A DNA stretch of 64,000 bases from Streptomyces sp. NBC_01723. GTDB lineage: Bacteria > Actinomycetota > Actinomycetes > Streptomycetales > Streptomycetaceae. The stretch spans positions 4,390,001 to 4,454,000 of the forward strand of contig NZ_CP109171.1 of assembly GCF_036246005.1 (NCBI RefSeq), in the 5' to 3' direction. Both the position numbers and the translations under genes were made by a program. The notes under the pieces are model-generated. The model made no database searches. It saw nothing but the letters and a program-made list of their open reading frames with translations, and was not told the origin of the DNA. Below, one piece after another: positions 51,751 to 60,874 of the stretch (positions within the stretch are counted from its first letter, which is position 1; every line of letters starts with the position of its first letter).

Positions 51751-51782
51751 TCCCTTCCCCGCCTCTGGAGGCGGGGAAGGGA
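51751..51782. terminator. Bidirectional terminator between the methyltransferase and pPIWI genes
   Basis: A perfect 14-bp stem (TCCCTTCCCCGCCT and complement) with a CTGG loop, between two convergent stop codons. Confidence 0.85.
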
Positions 51783-51871
51783 CGGTCCGCGGATTGGACC
51801 CCGTCATGCCCACCGATCACCGACAGGGTGGCGCGGACGGTGATGTTAAGCGGCACCCAACGCCGACCCCT

Positions 51872-54691
51872 CTAATCTGCGGCTCCTGCCTCCGCTCCTT
51901 CTCCGTCTCCAGTCCCTGGCTCCGCATCGACTGCCTCACGCCGGTACTGCGGATGGTCAAGGTCCATTTGCCGTGCCGCATGCAGCGACACCGGATAGCG
52001 GGCGCGGTCGGACCAGAACAGCGTCTGGTGGCACAGGCGTGCGGTCATGGCCGCTAGCGCCTCACGCGCCCCGTCTGACGGGCCCCCGATGGGGAGGATC
52101 TCGGTGGCGGTCATGGCGTAGAAGTTCTGCGGCATCTCGCCTTTGCGGCGCTTCGACCGGTCCTCTGACTGCACGGATTTCTCCGCCTCCCACCGGGTTC
52201 GCTTGGAGCCCAGTCGGCCGGCGCCGCTGCCGTCGTAGGCGCGAGGCACATTGCACAGCAGCCATACTGGCGTTCCGAAGTCCGTGTCGACTTCGAAGAG
52301 CAGCGTCGAGGTGTCCTTCTCAGCGGGTTCGGCGCCGTCCTTCTTGCCCAGGTGGGTGACGCTGACGGGCTGTGGCACTTCTTCGTCGTCCGTGTTGAGG
52401 CGGATGACGGCCAGCGGGGCGTCCTGGCCGAGGCGTGCTCCGGGGAGCTGGTATCGGCTGCGGTTGCCGTCAGTTCCTGCCTGCGCGAGATGTTCGCCGA
52501 GGCGAAGGTTCTGCAAGCCGTCCCACATGCGTCGCGCGGACTGCGCGTCCACGGTGACTGTGTAGGGCAAGCCGTCCAGCTCGTCGGTGAGGTCGCCGAG
52601 GGCGCGCTCCACCATATCGGCTGCACCGTCCCACTTCTGCCGATAACTCGTGGTCTCCGCGGAAGGTTCGGGATATGGGTGGGTGTGGAAGGCGTTCTGA
52701 GCCGAGCGGTACGGCCGCCATACCGGTGCCGTGGAACTCCAGCCGAGTAGGGACCATGCCCCTTCCGGGGACTGGGGCGGGACCAACGCGGTGGCCGTAA
52801 TGACGATCTTGGGTTCGCCCTTCTCGCCGTAGCGTCGGTTCTGCTGTCGTACATGCACGCCGACATGGGCCAGCCGGTCGACCGGGAATCCGCTCGTGCC
52901 CTGAAGAGCATTGGAGATCCGCTCGTCAGTGATGCCGAGGGAGCGGTACAGGTCGAGCAGAGCCATCTGCGCCGGGTGATCTTCGCGGGGCGGCTCGATG
53001 ACACCTTCCTTTCCGCGGCCCATCAGGTACTGCGACGAAACGTCGAGGCGAGCCAGGATCGCCTTCGTCTGCGGCTTGGCATCCAGATCGTCCAGGTCAC
53101 GAGTGTCGATGCCAGGGAAGTCATCGGCGTGCGGCAATTCGGTCTCGCACCACGCGCCGATCAGGACACCGTCACGGGGCCTGAGCGAGGCGCTCACAGC
53201 CCCCAGCGCTTCTGCCCGGTCCCGCCCGCGACCCGGCCGCAGGAAGTCCGGCACGTAATGGAAGGCGGCTGTGATGCGGCCCTGGTAGAGGTCGAGCTCG
53301 ACGCCCTCCTGGGTGTCAAGGCCGACGGGGCTGAGTTCGAACGCGTGGCAGAACGTCTGCAGCATGCGCTGCCGGGTCTCGTCCCGATACCACAGGCAAG
53401 CGATGCGGAGCTTCTTGAAGCCGGCCTCGGCGACGGAGACGCAGAGCGACTCTGCTGACGGGAAGAGGCTGCCCCGCGGGCGCAGTGGCTCCTTGCTGCC
53501 GGTGCGCTCGCGCTCCTCCTTGCGGCGCTTATACTCCTGGGCCGAGACCTTTTCAGGGTCGGTGGGGCGTCGCGGCAGGGTCATCGCGGACTGGCGCAGG
53601 GACAGCCGCTGGGCATCATCGCCGAAGACAGCGTCTGCGTGAGCACGCAGGAGCCTCAGGTGGTGCATGCCCACGCCCGTTCCGATGGGGTGTTGGTAGT
53701 TCTTCGCGGGGATGGGCCAGATCTGGCCCGGGTGCTCGCGGGGGAACTGAAGCTTCTCCTTGAAAGCCCTGGCCCGCTCGCGAAGCTTCTGCTCGCGCTC
53801 GGAACGCTTGGCGATGGACTGCAGAATCGAGTAGTCCATCTCCAGTCGGCCGAGCGCTTGCAGGGTCTGCCGCGGGATCGTCTTTGTGCCGCCGCGCCCG
53901 TTGAGCTTGACTTCCAGGATCGGGCGGCCCTCTCCGGGCTGGACGGCAAGTGCTGTGGAGCTGAAGATCAGCGAGGACGAGATGCGGGAGACGCGCGCGT
54001 CCAAGAGCAGCACGGGATGCTGCACGTTCGGCAGGGTCTTGAGACGCACCGCCGTTCGGCACACGGCGTAGCGACCGCCGCTCTCGTTCTCCCAGGGATC
54101 GTCCAACGCCACCAGGCCACCGGTGATATCGGGACGCAGTGTGATCTCTCGGCCGTTGGAGAGCTGGAAGGGAACGGCTGCGAGACGCTCTGCCAGCCCC
54201 CACCCCACGCTCTTGTAGAGCCAGTTAGGGGCATCCGGTTGTGCTCCCTTGGCCCCCGCCAAGTGCTCCCCCAGAGCGAATTCCTGCTCCGGAGTCCTCG
54301 CGATGCGCACCGCGAGAGCGGGCGGCTGCCTCAGGTCGATCACCTCTACCTGTTCACCGAGGGCGAGGCCGTACGTCAGGGTGAAGGCTTTGCACAGCAG
54401 ATCGCTGTCGATCGGCTGCCGGGATACCAGGAACGGCGCCGCGCCCTTGGGCTCGAAGTACACATACCCGCCAGTGATCACCTGGAGCACGGTCGTGGCG
54501 ATGGTGTACGGAGCTTGGGCCTCCTCCTTGCCGAAGCGCTTCCTGCACTGAGCGGTGAAGGTGGCCCACAGCTTGGCCGTCTCCGTGTCCAGCTGGCGCA
54601 CGTGAACCGTCGCGTCGCCCACCAGAGCGGGAGTGCAGCGGTAAGCCAGTGTGTGCAGGTACTTGCCCGGCTCGAGGTTCTGGTCGTTCAC
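51872..54691 (-). CDS. Prokaryotic PIWI protein of the pPIWI-RE family
   Basis: A 939-aa protein with the layout of pPIWI-RE proteins: an N-terminal region (about 1-330), a MID-like part from about 400 with TAAFHYVPDFL and KLRIACLWYRDETRQRM, and a C-terminal RNase-H-like domain of about 350 residues. Family-type features I see are LIGAWCETELPHADDFP, AILARLDVSSQYLMG, KIVITATALV, YTVTVDAQSARRMWDGL, an Arg-Glu segment AVIRLNTDDEEVPQPV and the late strand NFYAMTATEILPIGG that may supply the signature Glu. It is preceded in the operon by an Fe-S helicase and a nuclease, the three-protein set predicted as a nucleic-acid-guided defence. GTG start behind AAGAGAAGAGACG, 15 bp after the helicase. Family call is by recognition; guide use is unproven. 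Confidence 0.85.
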   Translation of the reverse strand: MNDQNLEPGKYLHTLAYRCTPALVGDATVHVRQLDTETAKLWATFTAQCRKRFGKEEAQAPYTIATTVLQVITGGYVYFEPKGAAPFLVSRQPIDSDLLCKAFTLTYGLALGEQVEVIDLRQPPALAVRIARTPEQEFALGEHLAGAKGAQPDAPNWLYKSVGWGLAERLAAVPFQLSNGREITLRPDITGGLVALDDPWENESGGRYAVCRTAVRLKTLPNVQHPVLLLDARVSRISSSLIFSSTALAVQPGEGRPILEVKLNGRGGTKTIPRQTLQALGRLEMDYSILQSIAKRSEREQKLRERARAFKEKLQFPREHPGQIWPIPAKNYQHPIGTGVGMHHLRLLRAHADAVFGDDAQRLSLRQSAMTLPRRPTDPEKVSAQEYKRRKEERERTGSKEPLRPRGSLFPSAESLCVSVAEAGFKKLRIACLWYRDETRQRMLQTFCHAFELSPVGLDTQEGVELDLYQGRITAAFHYVPDFLRPGRGRDRAEALGAVSASLRPRDGVLIGAWCETELPHADDFPGIDTRDLDDLDAKPQTKAILARLDVSSQYLMGRGKEGVIEPPREDHPAQMALLDLYRSLGITDERISNALQGTSGFPVDRLAHVGVHVRQQNRRYGEKGEPKIVITATALVPPQSPEGAWSLLGWSSTAPVWRPYRSAQNAFHTHPYPEPSAETTSYRQKWDGAADMVERALGDLTDELDGLPYTVTVDAQSARRMWDGLQNLRLGEHLAQAGTDGNRSRYQLPGARLGQDAPLAVIRLNTDDEEVPQPVSVTHLGKKDGAEPAEKDTSTLLFEVDTDFGTPVWLLCNVPRAYDGSGAGRLGSKRTRWEAEKSVQSEDRSKRRKGEMPQNFYAMTATEILPIGGPSDGAREALAAMTARLCHQTLFWSDRARYPVSLHAARQMDLDHPQYRREAVDAEPGTGDGEGAEAGAAD

Positions 54692-54706
54692 TCGTCTCTT
54701 CTCTTT

Positions 54707-57700
54707 TCAGTGGGTGAGGGTCGGGTCGATGCCCGCGTAGGACAGGAAGGCATTGAGGGCTTCCCCGTACAGGTCGTTCATCTGCCGCTTCACCGCCGGC
54801 GGCCACTGCTCGTGGATGCGACGCAGGACGGTTTCCAGGTCGGAGCTCCAGGTGTCCTCGTGGAAGGCGTAGTCGACCAGGTGCAGGACGGCCTCGGTAC
54901 CACCACGACGGGCCCGTCCGGCCAGCTGGATCAGGTCGACGACGACACCCGCGACAACCTCCTCCTGGAGCGACTTGGGCATGGAGGTGAACTGGGGTGT
55001 CGCGCGCAGGATCAGTTCGAGCCGTTGCCATGCGGCGGTGCGTGCCTTCTCCCACGCGTCGTCGGGGTTGGCGGTGCCGCCCTCTGGGAGTGCGTGCAGC
55101 CCGGCGGCGTTGACACTGGCGTACATCTCCGCGGGTTCGGCGAACAGCGCCAAGGGCCGGACGCAGAGGTAGACCGAGCGCACGGCGGAACGGATACCGA
55201 CCACGATGTTCAGACCGCGGGCGATCAGGGCCAGGGGGACGACCAGGACGTTGCCGTACTGCGGGAAGTCCTCGAACTGCTCGGCCGTGAGGCGAGTGGC
55301 GATGTTCTCCCGAGGTAGGTCGGGGTCGGGGCTGTGCCGGTCGCCGTCCCGCACGGCCACGCAAAGCCCTTCGCGGTAGGTGCCGGCCTGGGCGATGCCT
55401 CGGGCCAGCCAGGCACACTGCTGGTAGGAGTTGGCCACGACCAGGACGTGCGCGCGGTCCTTGTCCTTGGCACGCTGTCGCTCCAGCTCTCGGTAGATGT
55501 ACTGGTCGTACAGCTCCGTGCCGAGCTCGATCAAGGCGCCCTTCTTGCGGCTCGGATGCTGGCCCGAGATCTTGATCGGCTCGCCGTACATGGGGTGACC
55601 CTCGCCGTACTCGATACGGTGGCGTCGAGCGCGGATCGAACGGGCCTGGGCATCAGTCATCCACCAGCGCACGGGCGCGTGGACGTGCTCGCGTACCGCC
55701 TGGGGAAAGTACGCCGTGGCGGACAGGCCCATGACGGGACGCTCGACCCCAGCCAGGCACAGCGAGACAAGACCGCCCAGCTCGGCGGTGAAGGTGTGCG
55801 GGTCGCCCGCGATGCTCTGCGCGACAAGTTCGGCGTCGCTCTCCCTCTTGTCCAGGCCGGTTACGCGATATCCCGTGATTGAGCGCCCCAACAGGCCAAG
55901 CGGGAGGACGGCCGAGACGGCACTCGGGCTGAGCGTCTCGGCGATCCGCTGCGCGGAGCGAAGGCCGGAGGGGCGGTAGTGCTGCACGCAGGTGCGCAGT
56001 TCGGAGAGCGCCTCGTCCAGCTCGGTCAGGGTCGCCCGGGTGACGAGCAGGTTCACCGCCTGGGCACGCTGGTGCGGGTCCTTCACCCGTGACTCCAGCA
56101 GCCGGTGCAGATCGAGCTTCACAGCGTCGAGCAGTTGTTGGCCACGCGGGGCCACCAGCGCCTCCAGAGCGCGGCGCATCTCGTCCCACCCCACCTCCGT
56201 CGGATCGCTCTCCGTGGCGCGTGGCTGCAGGTAGCGGGCGGGCATGAGGCCCTGGAGGCGTCGAGCGAGGTCGGCTGGAAGATCAGTCTCCCCGGAGGTG
56301 GCCAGGTCCGGCCAGAGCAGACGGATCAGCTGCCGGTCACGGCCACGGGCCAGGTGCCAGCGCAGCCCGGTGCGGTCCGGCACACGATTCTCCGCGCGCT
56401 CGTCCTCCCTGACATCCAGACGCAGCGCGTTGCTGCATACGGCGAGCAGCAGGAACTCCGCCATCAGACGTACCTGGCCGACCGACGGCAGCAGGTCGGC
56501 CTCGGCCGAGATCGGCAGCCGCTTCGCGTCCGTGTCCATCTCCTGCGGGGCCGCCGTCCAGTGCCTGCGTGAGTGCAGGACGACCTCGCCGGCGCATCGA
56601 TCCACCGCCCTCGACTGGAACTGGTCGACCTCGTCGACGAGGACGGCGTGGCAGGTGCGCAACGCGAATTCGGCAACGCTCACCCCCTGAACGGGGCGCC
56701 CGTCAAGGTTCACGCCGATGCGCAGGTTGCCCTGGAGAAAGGCGAAGTGATTCGTCACGACCACGTGCGCCGAACAGGCTTCGTATACGGGGGCAAACTT
56801 GCCGCAGGTGGGAATCCAGGGACAGGCGGACGCACCCAAGTTCTGCCGGTACAGGGACAGGCAAGGCTCACGGCCGGGCGGATAGTCGGCGTTGGACTCC
56901 AGCAGTGGTCGCTGGGCGCACCCGTAGGAGAGCGGATCCACGTCCCGTTCGCCGCTCTCTCCCCACTCTCCCGGTGCCTGCGGGTCCTCGTCGATGAGAC
57001 GGGCCAGCTTGTGCGCGCGCTCGTGCATGCCTGATGACGACATCAGGTGCGCACAGCCGGTCTCGTGCTTGATGACGCCGAGGCCCTGCAGGACGCGCAG
57101 GTCGGACCGGATCTTGCGGGTGATGGCCAGGCACGCCTTGATGTCGGGCAGCACGATGGCCACCCGGTGGCCCTGCTGGGCGAACCATGCGGCCAGGACG
57201 CGCACCAAGACGCTCTTGCCCGTCCCGGTTGGCGCGTGGAAGATCTCCAGGCCGCCGGCCGTCATCCGCAGCGCTTCCTGTGGGCTGATGGAGTCGGACG
57301 TCTGCAGGACGGAGAACAGGCCCTTGAGGACCGCGTGGAGGTACCGCTTCTCCTCCGGCTCACCGCTCTCGATCTGCGCCGCCAGTTCGAGCAGGTCCTC
57401 CGTAGGGATACGGAGGTTGTCCAGCGGGGGTGCGGTGGCGATGTGCGGCAGGCGGTCGTGGCCGAACGCCTCGGTGAAGCCGGGATACGTGGGGATCGTC
57501 AGCTGGCCATGTACCTGCCCGACGCCCCGCACGCTGATCTCCCCCGTCTTCCAGACTCCGGGGCCGGCGAACTCAGGGGGCTTCACCCGCGCGCTGGGCC
57601 GCCGATACCGGGCGATCTGCCGATCGACGTAGGCCAGCAGGTCACCGCCGACCCGGGGGATGGCTGCCTCGGCAGTGAGCGGGTCTCCACCTGCGGGTTC

Positions 57701-58018
57701 GAAAGTGAGCAGCTTCTGGGGCTCACCAGGGTCCTCGTCACCGAGGGCTGTGAGCAGTGCGCGGGCGGCGGGAGTGAAGTTGCGTACGTCGCCGAACTTG
57801 CTGGGGGCGGTGCGGTACACGTCGACGATGCGTCGGCGTTCTTCGCTCGTCAGCTCCGGCCAACGGTCCCAGGCCCGGAACTGGCCGGACAGCAGGAAGG
57901 CCGCCTTCCGGAAGGGGGCAGCGGGCGCATCGTTGTCCACGGACGTGGCAGGGAAGTAGTAGGCAGCCAGTGCGAGTGAGGCGCACAGGGCTGTTTGTTC
58001 CACGGATGGCTCGCTCAC
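54707..58018 (-). CDS. DinG/XPD-type Fe-S helicase of the pPIWI-RE module
   Basis: A 1,103-aa superfamily 2 helicase. Walker A is FHAPTGTGKSVLVRVLA near 268, then four Cys in an XPD-like insert (CAQRPLLE about 364, REPCLSLY about 383, ACPWIPTCGKF about 400) that should bind an Fe-S cluster, VVVTNHFAFLQ, and Walker B CHAVLVDEVDQF near 462. The C-terminal RecA domain holds VPLALIARGLNIV and VVVDLIQLAGRARRGG, the motif VI arginines. The N-terminal 240 residues are an extra module not found in DinG. GTG at 58,018 overlaps the nuclease stop (GTGA). It would unwind DNA or R-loops for the PIWI protein; inferred from the family. Confidence 0.85.
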   Translation of the reverse strand: MSEPSVEQTALCASLALAAYYFPATSVDNDAPAAPFRKAAFLLSGQFRAWDRWPELTSEERRRIVDVYRTAPSKFGDVRNFTPAARALLTALGDEDPGEPQKLLTFEPAGGDPLTAEAAIPRVGGDLLAYVDRQIARYRRPSARVKPPEFAGPGVWKTGEISVRGVGQVHGQLTIPTYPGFTEAFGHDRLPHIATAPPLDNLRIPTEDLLELAAQIESGEPEEKRYLHAVLKGLFSVLQTSDSISPQEALRMTAGGLEIFHAPTGTGKSVLVRVLAAWFAQQGHRVAIVLPDIKACLAITRKIRSDLRVLQGLGVIKHETGCAHLMSSSGMHERAHKLARLIDEDPQAPGEWGESGERDVDPLSYGCAQRPLLESNADYPPGREPCLSLYRQNLGASACPWIPTCGKFAPVYEACSAHVVVTNHFAFLQGNLRIGVNLDGRPVQGVSVAEFALRTCHAVLVDEVDQFQSRAVDRCAGEVVLHSRRHWTAAPQEMDTDAKRLPISAEADLLPSVGQVRLMAEFLLLAVCSNALRLDVREDERAENRVPDRTGLRWHLARGRDRQLIRLLWPDLATSGETDLPADLARRLQGLMPARYLQPRATESDPTEVGWDEMRRALEALVAPRGQQLLDAVKLDLHRLLESRVKDPHQRAQAVNLLVTRATLTELDEALSELRTCVQHYRPSGLRSAQRIAETLSPSAVSAVLPLGLLGRSITGYRVTGLDKRESDAELVAQSIAGDPHTFTAELGGLVSLCLAGVERPVMGLSATAYFPQAVREHVHAPVRWWMTDAQARSIRARRHRIEYGEGHPMYGEPIKISGQHPSRKKGALIELGTELYDQYIYRELERQRAKDKDRAHVLVVANSYQQCAWLARGIAQAGTYREGLCVAVRDGDRHSPDPDLPRENIATRLTAEQFEDFPQYGNVLVVPLALIARGLNIVVGIRSAVRSVYLCVRPLALFAEPAEMYASVNAAGLHALPEGGTANPDDAWEKARTAAWQRLELILRATPQFTSMPKSLQEEVVAGVVVDLIQLAGRARRGGTEAVLHLVDYAFHEDTWSSDLETVLRRIHEQWPPAVKRQMNDLYGEALNAFLSYAGIDPTLTH

Positions 58019-59262
58019 GACCAGGCCACCCCCGAACGCTCGCAGACCATCTCGCCGAACTCGGACGCCGTGGCTACCTTCAGCCCGTACTTCGCCCCCA
58101 CTCCCGACAGCAGGTGCACCTGGCTGGCGCGCTGGTCTGGAACCACCAGCCACTCTGCTCCCCCGCTATCGCCTTCCTGTGCGTGGATCAGTTGCGCGAG
58201 CGCGGTGCCCGAGGTGTAGTCCTTCACGTCCACGCGCACAGGCTCCTTCTTCCGCGCCCGCTTGCGCCCGACGTGTACACACAGGTCGTAGGCGTCCAGG
58301 GCGGGCCACAGCTCCACCTTGAGGCCACGTTCGACCAACCGGTCCCGCAGCGCCAGCTCCGCCAGCCCGGGGACGCAGGTGTACCGCCACACACCCCGCA
58401 CCAGAGCCTTATGCCCCTCCACGGGTTTCGCCTCCGGGACGTACTCCAGGTCGGGCCAGAGGACTGCTTCCCGCTCGTCCGGGGGAGGCGGAGGCGGCCC
58501 CGGCAGTAGCTCGGGCGGAACAATCCCCTCGACCGGGCGGAAGCGATACGTGGCGCCCATTTCCTGGTGCGGCGTGTGCCAGCAGGCGACCACCCCGATC
58601 TGCTGCCCCGCCTCACGACGCAGTGCGACGCGCATCGGCCACCGGCATACGGGGCACGCGAACCACCAGTCCCGGTACCTCGAGGCATAGGGGATGTCCT
58701 CGTACAGATCCGCGACCATCGGAGGCAGCCTCAGTTCACTCAGCTCGCTCACCGGGCCCGCCGGGTAGCGGATCAGATCGGTACGTCCGCTCTCGTAGAC
58801 CTTCTGATTACCCGCCTTGCACAACTGGGCGAAGGCCGTTTCCTGCGCAACCTCGTCGTCCAGGTCCTGCCCACTGAGCAGGCCGGCACCTCGGCCGCCC
58901 TTCTGCAGGATGCGGAGCACCAGGCGCTGCTCCGCGGCGATATCGAAGGCGTCCTCCGTCACGTGCCCGTCGGCATCGACCGCGCGCAGTTCGTCGACGT
59001 CCCACCCAGGGACACCTTCGGGCAAGAGCCGGGAGGGATCACCGCGCACCTGACGCCGGAAGTCCGCAAAAGACAGCTCACTGCCCGGTCCGCGCGCCGC
59101 CAGCAGCGCGCCGTGGCACTCCATCAAGACCCCGAGGCGAGCGGAAGGACTCACGCCGGGCGCCGTCATCGCGTTGGCCGCACGCAACACCGAGCGTGCC
59201 ACCAGGGACTTCACCCATAGCTCATCGGTCGGCCGAACGCCATTGTTCGTCGCGTTCCTCAT
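58015..59262 (-). CDS. PD-(D/E)xK nuclease of the pPIWI-RE module
   Basis: A 415-aa protein with a central zinc ribbon (FACPVCRWPMRV, VVACWHTPHQ) and a C-terminal restriction-endonuclease fold: Asp in WPALDAYDLCVHVG (about 324) and the DxK strand VRVDVKDYTSG (about 346). This fits the REase that accompanies pPIWI-RE genes. The first 180 residues are helical and may contact its partners. It is probably the effector that cuts invader DNA. It overlaps the helicase gene by 4 bp, and 60 bp separate it from the upstream Xre gene. Confidence 0.85.
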   Translation of the reverse strand: MRNATNNGVRPTDELWVKSLVARSVLRAANAMTAPGVSPSARLGVLMECHGALLAARGPGSELSFADFRRQVRGDPSRLLPEGVPGWDVDELRAVDADGHVTEDAFDIAAEQRLVLRILQKGGRGAGLLSGQDLDDEVAQETAFAQLCKAGNQKVYESGRTDLIRYPAGPVSELSELRLPPMVADLYEDIPYASRYRDWWFACPVCRWPMRVALRREAGQQIGVVACWHTPHQEMGATYRFRPVEGIVPPELLPGPPPPPPDEREAVLWPDLEYVPEAKPVEGHKALVRGVWRYTCVPGLAELALRDRLVERGLKVELWPALDAYDLCVHVGRKRARKKEPVRVDVKDYTSGTALAQLIHAQEGDSGGAEWLVVPDQRASQVHLLSGVGAKYGLKVATASEFGEMVCERSGVAWS

Positions 59263-59322
59263 GAGCCCAGAGGGTAAGAGCTGCCACTGACAATTCGTCG
59301 GGCGTCGTACGGAAGAGACGGA

Positions 59323-60615
59323 TTATGAGTGTTCGCCAGCGAGCGCCGCGACGCCCGTGGTATCAACCTGCGGATACCGACGGCGGTACTCGTCCAAGTA
59401 CTCAACTGCGTGCCGCAGCCCGACCGGGGTCAGCTTCCACCGGTATCCGACGACGTGACTCCCGTCGTCGGCAACTACCGGCACATCGTCGATGAATCCC
59501 CGGCTCGGCCGCCCTGCAGACCGGTTCTTGTAGCCGACGCCCAGATAGAACGGAGCCCGGCCAGACAGTGCATCCCGCTCCAGCCCTTCCGGGCCCGCCT
59601 CGGCCACCCGGGCCATGACGCCCCACAGCCACTCAGACAGCAGAGGCATGTCCGGCTGCTGCTTCGCGCGCTCGCCCAGTCCAGCGCGGGCGGCTGCCCT
59701 GCCCCGCCTCGTCATCTCCACCCGAACCCTGGTCACCTCGCCAGCTTCAGCGTGATGCACCACATCAGTGCTGGTCACCAGGAGTCCTCGGCGTGCCAAA
59801 GCGTGCAGCGTTGCGCCGGCTCCAGGGTCGTGGACTCCATTGCGCCGCAAGCGTTCCTGCAGCCGCGTGTAGCCCACGACATCCGCTGGCGCGTGGAGAG
59901 CGAGGGGAAGCTTGCGCCACTCCGCTGGGCGAGGCACGGGCAGATGATGCGTTCGGCGCATCCACATTTCCGTCTCCGTCATGCGCTCGTCCCGCAGGAT
60001 CTCACCGAGGTAGACCTGCTGCCGTTCGTTCAACGATCGCCAGGCAACCTCGGCCGAGTCGCTCGAACGCCTCTGTGGCTGACGCCTCGGACGTACGGGC
60101 GCCGATTCATTTGGACGGGAACGCATCCAAGCGTCTACGACCATGCGCACAGGCACGCCATAAATCTTGGCGAGCGCGGCGGGAAATCGCCCCACCACGT
60201 CGCGATCACGCCAATTCCGCCCCACCATGGGGCGCCCCTGTTCCAAGGCGGAGAGCCTAGGCGCCGACAGGCACAGGTCGCGCCCGACGGGCATCCGACG
60301 GAGCATCTCCACCGCCTGATCGAGCGTCAGCCCAGCAGTGAATCTCAGGTCGACGAGCCCCTCTTCGCCACGGCGAACCCCAGTGAGCTCCTCCACATCG
60401 CAGTGCAGCGCCGCCGCCATCCTCTGTAGCCGCTGCGGAGTGGGCGTGTGTCGCCCCTGCTCGTAGAAGAACACCATGCGTGTCGAGACCCCGATTCGCC
60501 GGGCAAGTTCAGCCTTCGACATCCCCGCACGCTCCCGCAGCGCCACGAGGCGGCTGGGAGTTATCACGCGAACAGGCAAGGGCATCTCTCCATGAAACTG
60601 CAATGAAGACTTCAT
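59323..60615 (-). CDS. Xre-family regulator of the pPIWI-RE operon
   Basis: A 430-aa regulator. The first HTH is at about residues 22-78 (MSKAELARRIGVSTRMVFFYEQGRHTP in parts). A second, degenerate HTH-like unit follows (LCLSAPRLSALEQGRPMVG), then a winged-helix-like domain (LHALARRGLLVTS) and a C-terminal HTH/wing. First gene of the operon, 60 bp from the nuclease gene. A 13-bp palindrome covers its start codon, consistent with autorepression. An alternative ATG at residue 11 is possible. Such length and domain number are unusual for a simple repressor, so it may also sense a ligand. Confidence 0.78.
   Translation of the reverse strand: MKSSLQFHGEMPLPVRVITPSRLVALRERAGMSKAELARRIGVSTRMVFFYEQGRHTPTPQRLQRMAAALHCDVEELTGVRRGEEGLVDLRFTAGLTLDQAVEMLRRMPVGRDLCLSAPRLSALEQGRPMVGRNWRDRDVVGRFPAALAKIYGVPVRMVVDAWMRSRPNESAPVRPRRQPQRRSSDSAEVAWRSLNERQQVYLGEILRDERMTETEMWMRRTHHLPVPRPAEWRKLPLALHAPADVVGYTRLQERLRRNGVHDPGAGATLHALARRGLLVTSTDVVHHAEAGEVTRVRVEMTRRGRAAARAGLGERAKQQPDMPLLSEWLWGVMARVAEAGPEGLERDALSGRAPFYLGVGYKNRSAGRPSRGFIDDVPVVADDGSHVVGYRWKLTPVGLRHAVEYLDEYRRRYPQVDTTGVAALAGEHS
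60603..60615. promoter_or_regulatory. Palindrome over the start codon of the defence regulator
   Basis: ATGAAG-A-CTTCAT, a perfect 6-bp inverted repeat including the ATG of the Xre gene. It probably is the operator of that protein. The other Xre gene of the element (33,991) has the same arrangement with a different sequence. Confidence 0.5.
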
Positions 60616-60738
60616 GGCAATGGACCTACCGCCGTCGACTGCGAACGGATGCTTCGCCAGCCTGTGACCGACCCGGTCCGTGGGTTCCCTGTGATCGACT
60701 CTGCAGGTGCTCCTTGCTGAGCTACAGCCTGGAATCTA

Positions 60739-60759
60739 CGTGAGCGATGCGTGAGCGGA
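60739..60759 (+). repeat. Right arm-type repeat
   Basis: Identical 21 bp to 31,601-31,621, in direct orientation, 115 bp inside the attR core. The circular form of the element would place these two sites on either side of the attP core at similar distances. The 259 bp between the regulator and attR otherwise hold no clear gene. Confidence 0.7.
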
Positions 60760-60874
60760 CGGGGCGGCATGTGGTGGAAGGAGCAGCACGAGCGGATCCG
60801 GCACCACTTTGCTGACCTGCGACAAAAGGATCTGACGGCGGCTGGCGACACCCGCTGTCACGATCTTGCAGGCC

